Assembly (NCBI GenBank): GCA_025517485.1
Contig: JAOPKB010000013.1
Coordinates: 115,589 to 179,588, forward strand
DNA: 64,000 nucleotides
DNA from: Natronoglomus mannanivorans
Lineage (GTDB): Archaea; Halobacteriota; Halobacteria; Halobacteriales; Natrialbaceae
Direction of reading: 5' to 3'
Under the pieces are notes generated by a model. That model was not told where the DNA came from, ran no database searches, and was given only the letters and a program-made list of their open reading frames with translations. This document shows positions 10,371-19,169 of the stretch, one piece after another. Position numbers and translations under genes: made by a program. The first letter of the stretch is position 1. Every line of letters begins with the position of its first letter.

Positions 10371-10404
10371 CGACGACCCCGACCTCGACCACGACCACGA
10401 CCAC
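10371..10404. repeat. GACCAC-type short tandem repeat upstream of sirC
   Basis: An imperfect six-base tandem repeat (GACCCC/GACCTC/GACCAC) occupies the last part of the 136-nt spacer between ahbAB and sirC and ends just before the sirC ATG at 10409. It is non-coding if sirC starts at 10409. It resembles hexanucleotide repeats in several coding regions of the window. Confidence 0.6.
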
Positions 10405-10408
10405 AACC

Positions 10409-11095
10409 ATGATCCCACTCCTCCACGACTTCTCGAACGAAACCGTCCTCGTCGTCGGCGGCGGCCCCGTCGGCGCCCGCAAGGCCCGTCGGTTCGCCCG
10501 TGAGGCCCGCGTCGTCGTCGTCAGTCCCGAGTTCGCCGACGTGGACTTCGGCGACGCAGAACTGATCCGCGCGGCACCCGAGCCCGAAGAAACCGACGAC
10601 TGGCTCGAGCGTTTCACTCCAGCGCTGGTCGTCGCCGCGACCGACGACGAGGAGGTAAACGACGCGGTCGTCGCCGCCGCCCGCGACCGCGGCGTGCTGG
10701 TCAACCGCGCGGACCGCGCTGGCGACCTCGAGCGCGACCACCGCGACGTCGTCGTCCCCGCGACAGTTCGCGAGGACCCGGTCATCGTCGCGATCTCGAC
10801 CGGCGCCACCGCACCCGCGTTGAGCAAGTACCTCCGTCAGGAACTCGAGGAGACCCTCGCAGGCGCCGGCGAGATGGCGACCGCCGTCTCGGCGGTGCGA
10901 GAGGAACTCAAAGACCGTGACGTTCCACCGGATCGTCGTCGAAAGATCGTGACCGACCTCGTCAATTCTCCGGCACATTGGACAACTTTACGTACGGGAC
11001 CCTCCAATAGCCGCCAAGTGATCGAGGACGTGTTCGCTCCGGATGGATCTCTCGCGACCGATCCGAACGAAAGCAACCCGGGTGAGACGGAATGA
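10409..11095 (+). CDS. sirC: Precorrin-2 dehydrogenase / sirohydrochlorin-type protein
   Basis: This 228-residue protein starts with a Rossmann fold (TVLVVGGGPVGARKARRF at about 12-29, with the GxGxxG-like dinucleotide site), then AADDDEEVNDAVVAAARDRG-like strand/helix elements and the segment VVVPATVREDPVIVAISTGA that marks the Met8/CysG-N/SirC family. It oxidises precorrin-2 to sirohydrochlorin with NAD+, supplying the siroheme used by AhbAB. Whether it also chelates iron, as yeast Met8p does, is not clear. Its stop overlaps the hemA ATG by 4 nt, so the two genes are translationally coupled. Confidence 0.88.
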   Translation: MIPLLHDFSNETVLVVGGGPVGARKARRFAREARVVVVSPEFADVDFGDAELIRAAPEPEETDDWLERFTPALVVAATDDEEVNDAVVAAARDRGVLVNRADRAGDLERDHRDVVVPATVREDPVIVAISTGATAPALSKYLRQELEETLAGAGEMATAVSAVREELKDRDVPPDRRRKIVTDLVNSPAHWTTLRTGPSNSRQVIEDVFAPDGSLATDPNESNPGETE

Positions 11096-12447
11096 TGGGC
11101 GCCGGTGTCGTCACCAGCGCGCGTGTCACGCACGACGGTGCGTGCGTCGACGATATCGCCGACGCGAGCCCCGAGAGTCAATCGGCCGCCGTCGCCACGC
11201 TCCTGACGCGCCCGGAGATCGAGGAGGCGTTCGTCCTCTCGACGTGCAACCGCGTCGAAGCCTACGTCGTCGCCCCCGACGCCGCCGTCGGTCAGGCCGC
11301 ACTCGAGGACGTCTTCGAGGTTGTCGACGACGACGCCGTCTACTGGGCCGACCACGACGAGAGCCTGCGCCACCTCCTTCGGGTCGCCGCCGGCCTCGAG
11401 TCGGTCGTCGTCGGCGAGGACCAGATCATCGGTCAGGTCCGCCGGGCCTACGAGGACGCCCGCCGCTCGGGGGGCATCGGCCCGATGCTCGAGACCGCCG
11501 TCACGAAGGCGATCCACGTCGGCGAACGTGCCCGAACCGAGACGGCGATCAACGAGGGGATCGTCTCGCTTGGCTCGGCCGCGACGGCACTGGCCGCCGA
11601 CGATATCGACGGCGGACTCGAGGGAACGACCGCACTCGTCGTCGGTGCCGGCGAGATGGGACGGCTGGCCGCCCGCAGCCTCGACGACGCCGGCGCGAAC
11701 GAAGTGATCGTCGCCAACCGGACTGTCTCCCACGCCGACCACGTCGTCTCCGAACTCGCGGCCGACGGTGACGCCGTCGGACTCGAGGCGATCGACACGA
11801 TCGTCTCGCGAGCCGAGGTCGTCGTGGCCGCGACCGGAAGTATCGATCCGGTCCTCGAGGCCGGGCATCTGGACGCGGACGACCGCGAGCAGGTCGTCGT
11901 CGACCTCGGTCAGCCACGGGACGTCTGTCCGACCGCGGCGTCGCTCCCGTCGGTGACCGTCTACGATCTCGACGACCTCGAGTCGGTGACCGAGCGGACG
12001 CGCGAACAGCGCGCCGACGCCGCCGCCGACGTCGAGGCGATAATCGACGAGGAGTTCGTGCTCCTCCTCGACCAGTACAAGCGCACGCGCGCCGACGAAG
12101 TCATCGCCGCGATGTACGAGAGTGCAGAACGGGTCAAACAACGCGAGGTCGAGACGGCGATCTCCCGACTCGAGGCGAACCAGGGCGGTGAGCTGACCGA
12201 CGGCCAGCGCGAAATCGTCGAGTCGATGGCCGACGCGCTCGTCAGCCAGCTTCTGGCCCCGCCGACCAAGAGCCTCCGCGAGGCCGCCGCCGAGGACGAT
12301 TGGGGAACGATCAACACGGCCCTCCAGTTGTTCGACCCCGAGTTCGGGCCCGAGTCGCCGGTGTCGGCACTCGAGTCGGAGTCCAAGTCGAAGCCGGAGT
12401 CAGAATCGGAGTCGGTCTCCTCGTTCGGCGCCGTCGACGACGATTGA
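11092..12447 (+). CDS. hemA: Glutamyl-tRNA reductase
   Basis: This 451-residue enzyme commits glutamyl-tRNA to tetrapyrrole synthesis by NADPH-dependent reduction to glutamate-1-semialdehyde. The N-terminal catalytic domain has the nucleophile Cys52 in FVLSTCNRVEAY. The tRNA contact block GEDQIIGQVRRAYEDAR lies near 105-121, the NADPH Rossmann motif TALVVGAGEMGRLAARSL near 180-198, and a helical dimerisation domain spans about 300-415. The C-terminal 35 residues are a Ser/Glu/Lys low-complexity tail (ESKSKPESESES). M1 at 11092 overlaps the sirC stop; a second ATG follows at 11095. The operon order ahbAB-sirC-hemA links the first and later steps of the siroheme-dependent heme route. Confidence 0.95.
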   Translation: MMGAGVVTSARVTHDGACVDDIADASPESQSAAVATLLTRPEIEEAFVLSTCNRVEAYVVAPDAAVGQAALEDVFEVVDDDAVYWADHDESLRHLLRVAAGLESVVVGEDQIIGQVRRAYEDARRSGGIGPMLETAVTKAIHVGERARTETAINEGIVSLGSAATALAADDIDGGLEGTTALVVGAGEMGRLAARSLDDAGANEVIVANRTVSHADHVVSELAADGDAVGLEAIDTIVSRAEVVVAATGSIDPVLEAGHLDADDREQVVVDLGQPRDVCPTAASLPSVTVYDLDDLESVTERTREQRADAAADVEAIIDEEFVLLLDQYKRTRADEVIAAMYESAERVKQREVETAISRLEANQGGELTDGQREIVESMADALVSQLLAPPTKSLREAAAEDDWGTINTALQLFDPEFGPESPVSALESESKSKPESESESVSSFGAVDDD

Positions 12448-12592
12448 GCGCTCGATTTCGACGGTCGTTTCTCCACGTTCGGCCTCTCCCCCCCAGCACA
12501 GAACCCGAACGCGTCTCGAACTATCGCGCCAGTAACAGTCGATGGACACCATCAGTGAGTAACTCGGTTCAATCCCTTCACAAATTCGAGGA

Positions 12593-12625
<33 letters not shown>

Positions 12626-12638
12626 TATCGCAGAACGA

Positions 12639-12821
12639 TTACTGATCGGTCCGCGGCGCTGGCTCGTCGACCGTCGAGAGGATCTCGTGAACGACCGATT
12701 CTCGAACGATCGGGGAGTGTCCCGTCTCGACGTAGTGGTCGATCATCGCCTGATTGATGTCCCGAGACGGAACCTCTGCCGCGGCAGTCCACTCACATTC
12801 CCCACAGTGTGCTGTGTTCAT
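12639..12821 (-). CDS. Small C2H2-like zinc-finger protein
   Basis: This 60-residue protein has Cys6 and Cys9 (HCGEC) and His29 and His35 (DHYVETGH), a spacing consistent with one small C2H2-like zinc finger. Haloarchaea encode many such microproteins; several have been linked to stress or biofilm phenotypes in other species, but nothing here indicates a particular role. The ATG at 12821 is the only reasonable start. It lies alone, convergent with hemA. Confidence 0.65.
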   Translation of the reverse strand: MNTAHCGECEWTAAAEVPSRDINQAMIDHYVETGHSPIVRESVVHEILSTVDEPAPRTDQ

Positions 12822-13114
12822 ATCGATCCTAGTCGATTCCGGTGAGGTTATCCCACGGCTTCATCTGTGCATCGTCTAAGTGGATCCTGAGGGTCCGGTC
12901 GATTGTCGACTGGTGACCACGGGCGCTCGGGTCCGACTCGAGTGGTACTCGAGGGCGATCGATACCGCTCGGCTGGCAGTTCTGACCGAACCGCCCAGGA
13001 TGCGGTCACCGACGAGAACCCCGGCTGCAGTATCGAGGACCCGCATTCGAGTTAATTGCCACGTCGGACGCGGCGGGCACAATCATTATTTAACTGGGTT
13101 GCGTTCGAGCGCAC

Positions 13115-13396
13115 ATGGCAGATTTACTCTCCGACGACGAAATCGACGCACAACTCCCCGATACCTGGGATCGGGAGGGCGACGAAATCACGCGTACCTA
13201 CGAGTTCGACGACTACCTTCGCGGCGTCAACTTCGCACAGATGGTCGGAGAGATCGCCGAGGCACAGTTTCACCACCCCGAGATCATCATCGGCTACGAG
13301 GAAGTCGAGATCCGACTCACCAGCCACGAGGAAGGTGGCATCACGGACGCGGATATCGAGATGGCCGAACTGATCGACGCCGAGCACTCGGCCTGA
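13115..13396 (+). CDS. Pterin-4a-carbinolamine dehydratase
   Basis: This 93-residue protein belongs to the PCD/DCoH family. It has the conserved block EAQFHHPEIIIGYEEVEIRL (50-69), in which the paired His residues lie in the active site, and the downstream SHEEGGITDADIEMA that carries the third conserved position and the terminal Asp. The enzyme dehydrates 4a-hydroxytetrahydrobiopterin and recycles the pterin cofactor. A pterin-dependent hydroxylase is not visible in this window, so the actual substrate in the cell is open; related proteins are also linked to molybdopterin metabolism. A TATA-like ATTATTTAAC at about 13083-13092 lies about 27 nt upstream of the ATG, indicating a nearly leaderless transcript. 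Confidence 0.88.
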   Translation: MADLLSDDEIDAQLPDTWDREGDEITRTYEFDDYLRGVNFAQMVGEIAEAQFHHPEIIIGYEEVEIRLTSHEEGGITDADIEMAELIDAEHSA

Positions 13397-13498
13397 GACC
13401 GACGGTTCCTCGAGGCCGGAACCGAGCGGAACGACCCGTCGACACGCAGATACAGGCACAGCACCGAACTCTCACGGGCCGAATCTAGGGTACCGACT

Positions 13499-13882
13499 AT
13501 GGACGCACACTACGCGTTCGGCGTTCGGATCCGCCTCGAGCCCGACGCCGCCGACGTCGTCATCGAGTCACCGACCGTCGAGCGACGCTGTCTCCTCGAG
13601 GCGGCCCGGCCGGGAACCGACGGCTGGCTGTTCTTCCGCGATACGCTCTGGCGCGGCGAAGTATCCGACGAGGCGTACGCCCGTCGGCTGCTGAGCGAGA
13701 AACTGGGGCTGACGGTCGAGGCGGTCGACTTCCGCGGCCTGCACACCGACGAGGAGTATCTCGAGGCGTTGAAAGCCGAGATCGACGACTCGCTCGAGAC
13801 GTTCAACGCGGACTCCGTGACCGAGACCATCTCCAAGTACTTCGGGTCGTCGCTCGTCGTCGACGGGGGCAATCGGGGGTGA
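13499..13882 (+). CDS. LWR-salt family protein
   Basis: This 127-residue acidic protein carries the signature FFRDTLWRGEVSDEAYARRL (residues 42-61) that gives the haloarchaeal LWR-salt family its name. It starts with a conserved beta-rich N-terminus (MDAHYAFGVRIRLEP). No enzymatic motif, signal peptide or membrane helix is seen. It lies upstream of, and on the same strand as, the HAD phosphatase gene (about 100-nt gap). Its function is unknown; the family call is fairly secure. Confidence 0.75.
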   Translation: MDAHYAFGVRIRLEPDAADVVIESPTVERRCLLEAARPGTDGWLFFRDTLWRGEVSDEAYARRLLSEKLGLTVEAVDFRGLHTDEEYLEALKAEIDDSLETFNADSVTETISKYFGSSLVVDGGNRG

Positions 13883-13984
13883 CCGTGACCGTATGCCACC
13901 GACTCACACACAGCGAATCGCCGATACACACTTACTCTCGAGGGCCATACTAGCCCGTCCCGGTAGAGGAACTCGAGGCAACCT

Positions 13985-14626
13985 ATGGCACTTTCGGACG
14001 ACTACAATTACGACTTCTGGCTGCTCGACCTCGACGGCACGCTGATCGACGTCGAGTGGTCCTATACCCGCGAGGTGTTCGACGCCGTCGGTGACCGAAT
14101 CGGTCGCGAGTTCACCGACCGAGAGGCGACGATCCTCTGGAACGGACTCACCGGCTCGCGCGACCGACAGCTCCGCGAGTGGGGAATCGAGCCCACTTCG
14201 TTCTGGGCGGCCTTCCACGCCGAAGAGGATCCGCTGGTCCGGGCCGAACAGACCTTCCTCCACGAGGACGCCGCGTTCGTCGCCGACCTCGAGGTTCCGG
14301 TTGGGCTCGTCACGCACTGTCAGCAGTTTCTGGCTGATCCGGTTCTCGATTCGGTCGGCATCCGCGACTGGTTCGACGGGATCGTCTGCTGTACGGAAGA
14401 GACGGGCTGGAAGCCCGATCCCGGTCCCGTCGAGCAAGCGATGCGAGAGATCGACGTCGCTGGAAACGGCCATCGCGGCGTTCTCGCCGGCGACGGCTCG
14501 AACGACGTCGGCGCGGCCTGGAACGCGGGTCTCGACGCGATACACGTCGAACGGATCGGACACGATCGGCGCGGACGCTGCGTTCTGGGTGACTATCGGG
14601 TCACGTCGTTCGACGAACTGCAGTGA
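13985..14626 (+). CDS. HAD-superfamily hydrolase (phosphoglycolate phosphatase-like)
   Basis: This 213-residue protein has the HAD motifs in order: DLDGTL (motif I, nucleophile Asp at about residue 16), GLVTHCQQFL with the Thr of motif II near 105, Lys in GWKPDPGP (motif III, about 141-148), and GDGSNDVGAAWNAG (motif IV, about 169-182). A helical cap lies between motifs I and II, as in phosphoglycolate-type phosphatases. It would hydrolyse a small phosphate ester; the substrate is not evident. One feature differs from the usual: motif IV has GDGSNDVGAA where many have GDSxxDxxAA. Confidence 0.85.
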   Translation: MALSDDYNYDFWLLDLDGTLIDVEWSYTREVFDAVGDRIGREFTDREATILWNGLTGSRDRQLREWGIEPTSFWAAFHAEEDPLVRAEQTFLHEDAAFVADLEVPVGLVTHCQQFLADPVLDSVGIRDWFDGIVCCTEETGWKPDPGPVEQAMREIDVAGNGHRGVLAGDGSNDVGAAWNAGLDAIHVERIGHDRRGRCVLGDYRVTSFDELQ

Positions 14627-14763
14627 GTGTGAGTGTGAATGTAGGTCCGATCTGTGGTGCGCTCGAGACGCGAATCGACCGTAGAGCCGCCCCGCTCTTC
14701 ACTCGACCTTGAACATGACAGTAGGCTGTTTTCCCGTCCGGCAGCCGATAGTACAACGTATCC

Positions 14764-15060
14764 GTGAACGAAGATCTCTACGCGAACGACGGTGTGGTTC
14801 GGAGACGGTACGAACCCGGTCAGGAGGACGCGTCACTGAGCAACGTCGTACTGGGTGCGATCGACGACCACGACAGTGGCGCATTGACTCGAGGCGAGCA
14901 GACGCTCTACGATCGGATCGATCCCGACGCCCTCGATACGCTCTTTCGAGAAGACAGCGACGCAGTCGTCACGCTTCAGTTCGCGTTCGACGGGATGAAC
15001 GTGAGTCTGTGGTGTGACGAGACGGTCGAGATCAGGGTTTCCGACGTCGATTCGCCCTAG
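14764..15060 (+). CDS. HalOD1 output-domain protein
   Basis: This 98-residue protein matches the stand-alone HalOD1 domain of haloarchaea: an N-terminal YEPGQEDASLSNVVLGAIDD element, a Leu/Asp helix (DPDALDTLFR), then beta-strands VVTLQFAFDGMNVSLWCDET. HalOD1 is a predicted output domain of haloarchaeal signal transduction, but its biochemical role is not known. The start is the GTG at 14764; no ATG fits. It is convergent with the bat-type regulator that ends at 15076. Confidence 0.8.
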   Translation: MNEDLYANDGVVRRRYEPGQEDASLSNVVLGAIDDHDSGALTRGEQTLYDRIDPDALDTLFREDSDAVVTLQFAFDGMNVSLWCDETVEIRVSDVDSP

Positions 15061-15075
15061 CGGGTAGAGTCCGAA

Positions 15076-15732
15076 TCAGGAGTTGGGTCGCTCGCCTGCC
15101 GGTTGCAGTTCCGCGTCGACGAGCGTCTCGTAGGCTCGTCGCAGTCGTTCGGACAGCGCCTGATGGGAGATTCCGAGTTCGGTAGCGAGTTCTTCCATCG
15201 AAATCTGTCGTGGAATCTCGAAGTAACCGTGCTCGAACGCTGCCGATAGCGCTTCCTGTTGTTCGGGGGTCAATCGCGTGTGCGTCCTCGATTCGTCGGT
15301 GAGTTCCGTTATCCGTCGGAGGTCGGCGTTGACGCCGAACTCGACCAGTCGGTCGTTGGTCTCACAGAGTTCGTCACGGTCGAGAAACCGCATACGAATC
15401 TGCCACCAGCCCTCGGTCGCGGTCGCCTCGAGCAAGGACCCACCCTCGTCGAGGAGTTCGTCCCAGACGCGCTGGGCCTGCTCGCCGAACGTGACGTCGT
15501 AGAGCATGCGCTGGTCCGTCTCCGTCTCGACGAGCAACTCGAACGATTCGACTGACGGGTCGGACTCGAGTGCGCGCTCGACGGTCTCGCGGTCGGCGTC
15601 CGAAATCCAGAGACAGGGAAGCGTCTTCGAGACCGACGGCTCGAGTTCGACCGTCGCGTCCGGCGCGCGCTCGAGTGCGACCGATAGTGCCGTATCCTCT
15701 ACTGGGAGGCGAAACTCGGCAATCGTCGACAT
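15076..15732 (-). CDS. Bat-type helix-turn-helix regulator
   Basis: This 218-residue protein has the layout of bacterio-opsin activator-like regulators. The N-terminal alpha/beta domain (about 1-155) probably senses a ligand or partner, and a C-terminal HTH-10 domain (about 155-210) has the signature LTPEQQEALSAAFEHGYFEI followed by PRQISMEELATELGISHQAL. ATG 15732 is chosen over a GTG at 15753 because the conserved beta-strand MSTIAEFRLPVEDTAL starts there. A second protein of the same class is encoded at 25081-25740. Regulated genes are unknown. Confidence 0.85.
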   Translation of the reverse strand: MSTIAEFRLPVEDTALSVALERAPDATVELEPSVSKTLPCLWISDADRETVERALESDPSVESFELLVETETDQRMLYDVTFGEQAQRVWDELLDEGGSLLEATATEGWWQIRMRFLDRDELCETNDRLVEFGVNADLRRITELTDESRTHTRLTPEQQEALSAAFEHGYFEIPRQISMEELATELGISHQALSERLRRAYETLVDAELQPAGERPNS

Positions 15733-15870
15733 CACCACACGTACATCATTCACGCGTAAAACTGCTACTTAGGGGGACCTGACTGTCGTCTGGCGTGACG
15801 TTTAGTAGACGGGCTTGCGAGCGCCTGTTCGCTCACGGCGCTCGTCGTCGACAACCGTCGGAAATCCTTG

Positions 15871-17832
15871 TTACAGGTCCTCGAGCGCCCGTTCGAGGGC
15901 CCGAACGCTCGCCTTTCCTTTCCGATTTTCGTTCACGAGGACGCGAACGTCCTGCTCGCCGAGGGAAACGAACCCGCACTCGAGGTGGTCGGCAGTCGCT
16001 CGAAGACCGAGGCCGACGTCGGCATTACCCGAAAGTACCGTCCGTGCGGGGCTCTCGTGGGCGCGCAGGCCGAACTCGAAGCCATCGATTTCGTCCATGA
16101 TCGCGTCCAACTCGAGTCCACGCGCGTCGGCGAGGTCTTCGAGCGCGGCCTCGAGACTGGCCCGCAGTCCCGAGTCGGGCGTCCGGTTGACGAACCGGAG
16201 GTCGCGATCGACGAGATCTTCCAGCCCCTCGACTTCCGCGGGGTTTCCAGGCGGGACGACCAGGCCCCACTCGCGGCGCCACTCGGTGAGGACCGTCGTT
16301 TCGTCTCGCTGTCGGCTCTCGAGCGGCCCCGCGACGACCGCTACGTCGGGAGTTCCCTCGCGCAACCGTCGGCGGGCGGGACGGGTCCCGATCGGGAGAT
16401 AGCGCGGGCGCTCGAGACGGTCTAACGCCTGGTTCAGCCTCGGATCGTCCTCGCCGACGCCGAGGAACGTCGGCGGCTGGATGTCGGGTGAGAAGAGGTG
16501 GACGGTCACGCGTTCGCCGGCCGACAGGTAGGCCGTATCGGGGTGGACCTCGACGACGCCGTCGGCGTCCGCGAGGCTGGTGGTCGCGCCGCTTCCCTTG
16601 TCGACGGGGTAGACGAGGCGGTCGTCGGGGGCGTCGCCGTCGGGTTCGTCGTCGGCGCCGGACGCTCCAGAACCAGCAGCGACGACCCCAACGGGCAACA
16701 GCCGCATTCGCCCCTCCTCGTAGCGCTCTTCGGCCGCCATCCGGCCCTCGAGGGTCGCCGTCGCGGGTTCGGGACGGCCCGCCGCCTCGCGGATCGCCGG
16801 CGCGACGAACGTTCGAAAGACCATCATCGCCGACACGGGATACCCCGGCAATCCCACGTAGGCCGATCCCTTGAGGCGGCCAACGAGCATCGGTTTCCCG
16901 GGCTTGACGCTGACGCCGTGGATTAGCAGTTCGCCCTGCTCGTCGATCACCCGGTGGACGACGTCGACCGCACCGGCGCTCGTCGACCCCGACGAGAGCA
17001 CGAGGTCACACTCCGCGGCGGCCTCCCGGAGGACGCGCTCGAGTTCGTCCCTGTCGTCGCCCGCGTGGGGGTAGAGCACCGCCTCGCCACCGGCGTCTTC
17101 GACCCCCGCGGCGATCGTGTAACTGTTGACGTCGTAGATCTCGCCGCGGTCGCTGTCGACCGTCTCGCCCGGACGGACGAGTTCGTCGCCCGTCGAGACG
17201 ATGCCGACGCGGGGCTGCGAGCGGACGGGGACCTCCTCGACTCCCAGCGCCGAGAGCAGGCCGATCTCCCGTGGGGTGAGCCTGGTACCGGGACCGAGCG
17301 CCCGCTCGCCGGCGGCGACGTCCGCGCCGGCGAACATGACGTTGTCGCCGGGCGTGACGGCGGTTCGGACGAGCACGGCGTCGGTGGCAGAGTCGGTGCT
17401 TGCGGCATCGTCGCTCATGGACTCGTCGCTCGCTCGAGCCGTCGAGTCCGGGTCGGCGCGGTCCGTCCGCTCGACCGGAACCATCGCGTCCGCGCCCGCG
17501 GGCATCACCGCTCCGGTCGAAATCTCGACCGCTTGCCCGGCCTCGAGCGTGACCTCGGGTTTCTTGCCCGCTCGAACCTCGCCGACGACCTCGAGGCGTG
17601 CGGGGTCGGCCTCCGTCGCGCCGAAGGTGTCCCGCGCTCGCAATGCGTAGCCGTCGAGACTCGCCCGGTCGAAGCCGGGAACGTCGATTTCGGCGTCGAT
17701 CCGCGCGATGAGGACCCGGCCGCGGGCCTCCGAGAGAGGGACCCGATCGATGCCGCCCTCGAGTGCCAGCGAGCGAATCGCTTCTCTGGCCTCCTCGGGG
17801 GTCGCGAGGTCGCGAAATTCCGTGCGTTCCAT
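15871..17832 (-). CDS. moeA: MoeA fused to a periplasmic-binding-protein-like domain
   Basis: This 653-residue protein has a complete MoeA part (about 1-415) with the typical elements FDRASLDGYALRARDT, EISTGAVMPAGADAMVPVER, GIVSTGDELVRPGE and SSGSTSAGAVDVVHRV, then PGKPMLVG and GLPGYPVSAMMVFR. MoeA inserts molybdate or tungstate into adenylylated molybdopterin. A C-terminal domain (about 430-653) resembles the LysR-type/PBP substrate-binding fold (GTRPARRRLREGTPDVAVVA and GNADVGLGLRA). This fusion occurs in archaea and some bacteria; the extra domain is presumed to sense or deliver the metal oxyanion or cofactor. The start ATG 17832 is preferred over the TTG-like start upstream. A second MoeA lies at 20156-21517. 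Confidence 0.9.
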   Translation of the reverse strand: MERTEFRDLATPEEAREAIRSLALEGGIDRVPLSEARGRVLIARIDAEIDVPGFDRASLDGYALRARDTFGATEADPARLEVVGEVRAGKKPEVTLEAGQAVEISTGAVMPAGADAMVPVERTDRADPDSTARASDESMSDDAASTDSATDAVLVRTAVTPGDNVMFAGADVAAGERALGPGTRLTPREIGLLSALGVEEVPVRSQPRVGIVSTGDELVRPGETVDSDRGEIYDVNSYTIAAGVEDAGGEAVLYPHAGDDRDELERVLREAAAECDLVLSSGSTSAGAVDVVHRVIDEQGELLIHGVSVKPGKPMLVGRLKGSAYVGLPGYPVSAMMVFRTFVAPAIREAAGRPEPATATLEGRMAAEERYEEGRMRLLPVGVVAAGSGASGADDEPDGDAPDDRLVYPVDKGSGATTSLADADGVVEVHPDTAYLSAGERVTVHLFSPDIQPPTFLGVGEDDPRLNQALDRLERPRYLPIGTRPARRRLREGTPDVAVVAGPLESRQRDETTVLTEWRREWGLVVPPGNPAEVEGLEDLVDRDLRFVNRTPDSGLRASLEAALEDLADARGLELDAIMDEIDGFEFGLRAHESPARTVLSGNADVGLGLRATADHLECGFVSLGEQDVRVLVNENRKGKASVRALERALEDL

Positions 17833-17961
17833 GGTCGGTCGTCGGCGCGGACCGACAATAAACGTCCGCGTCCGTACCTGCATTCGGTCGCCGTTCGCGA
17901 GATTACGGTTTCGTCGGCCGACGTGCCTCGAGACGATCCGGGCTTCGAAGCCGTGGCCGAC

Positions 17962-19053
17962 TCACTCCTCGAAGCCCTCTTCGAACCGGAAGACGCCGTT
18001 TCGCTGGATCACCTCCCCGTCCACCTCGATACGCGAGTTCTCACTGACGTCGAGGATCAGGTCGGCGTGAACCGCGCTCTCGTTGCACGCCCGGTCCTCG
18101 GGCACGCACTCCTCGATGGCGTTTCCGAGCGCGACGTGGACGGTGTCGCCCATCTTCTCGTCGAACAGGACGTTGCCGGTGAACCGGTCGATTCCGCGAT
18201 TCGTGCCGATCCCGAGTTCACCTGCACGGCGCGCGCCCGCGTCGGTCTCGAGCAGACTCGTCAACACGTCCTCGTTTCGAGCCGCGGTGTGGGCGACGAC
18301 CTCGCCGTCTGCGAACTCGAGGTGGGCGTCGCGAACCTCCCGGCCGTTCCGGATCACCGGCACGTCGAAGGTCACCGTCCCCTCAACCGAATCGAGGACT
18401 GGAACGGTGAACACCTCGCCGCCCGGGAGGTTCCGAGTCGCGTCGTCGTTCTCGGCGCGCATGCCGTCGACGGACATGCGGAGATCGGTCTCCTCGCCGC
18501 TGACGATCCGTACTTTTTCTGCTGGCTCGAGGATCTCCACCAGCTGCTGTTGGAACGCCCGCTGTGCGCTCCAGTCTCTGTCGACGGCGTCGTAGACGAA
18601 GTCGGTCCACGCCGCGGTGCTCATCTCGGCTCGCTGTGCGTCGGCGGCCGTCGGATGTCGGGTGATCACCCAGCGTTTCTCGAGTCGCTCCTCGAGAATC
18701 GGTCGTCGGGCGCGGCCTGCGGCGGCCGCCTTCGCCGGGTCGACGTCGCTCGTCTCAGAGGGGTTCGTCCCGCCGTCGATCATGATCACGACGTCCGTCT
18801 CCGCCATCGCCGCCAGCCGGTGTTCCTTCGGGCGGAAGTCGTCGACGTCCATCGCTCGAGCGTACGCGCGCCCGGCACGACTGTGTCGCCACGAGAGCGT
18901 CGGTCGCGCACCGCGCTCGCCCAGTCGTTCGTACAGTGCCACGACTAACTCGTCCGCCGCCGCCGGCGCCCGGACGAGCACGTCGTCGTCGGGCCCGACG
19001 TCGGTACAGTGGTCGACGAGGATCTCGGCGTGTCTCCTGATGCGGTCGTCCAT
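17962..19053 (-). CDS. M29-family aminopeptidase
   Basis: This 363-residue protein resembles the M29 (AmpS/aminopeptidase T) metallopeptidases. Metal-binding and catalytic positions are suggested by a Glu-containing stretch around LPGGEVFTVPVLDSVEG (about 205-221), followed by GIGTNRGIDRFTGNVLFDEK and DTVHVALGNAIEECV, then SAVHADLILDV near the C-terminus. The enzyme removes N-terminal residues from peptides. The ATG at 19053 is preferred to an upstream non-ATG start. It lies between the two moeA genes on the same strand, but there is no sign of functional coupling. Confidence 0.85.
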   Translation of the reverse strand: MDDRIRRHAEILVDHCTDVGPDDDVLVRAPAAADELVVALYERLGERGARPTLSWRHSRAGRAYARAMDVDDFRPKEHRLAAMAETDVVIMIDGGTNPSETSDVDPAKAAAAGRARRPILEERLEKRWVITRHPTAADAQRAEMSTAAWTDFVYDAVDRDWSAQRAFQQQLVEILEPAEKVRIVSGEETDLRMSVDGMRAENDDATRNLPGGEVFTVPVLDSVEGTVTFDVPVIRNGREVRDAHLEFADGEVVAHTAARNEDVLTSLLETDAGARRAGELGIGTNRGIDRFTGNVLFDEKMGDTVHVALGNAIEECVPEDRACNESAVHADLILDVSENSRIEVDGEVIQRNGVFRFEEGFEE

Positions 19054-19169
19054 GTAGGTCAACTGATGGATGGCTATCGGAAGAACCTCCGCCAGCCGGA
19101 GTGAAAGTAAAACCCGAATCCGGATCGGTGGTGTCGGCTCGAATCGGATGTCGCTGTCGGTTACTGGAC

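Noticed and set aside
9274..10827. 517-residue minus-strand frame
   Set aside because: Antisense to ahbAB and sirC; Val/Asp/Arg-rich shadow typical for third-codon GC bias.
16954..18948. 664-residue open frame on the plus strand
   Set aside because: It lies entirely opposite moeA and the M29 aminopeptidase, both with full family motifs; its sequence has no domain character.
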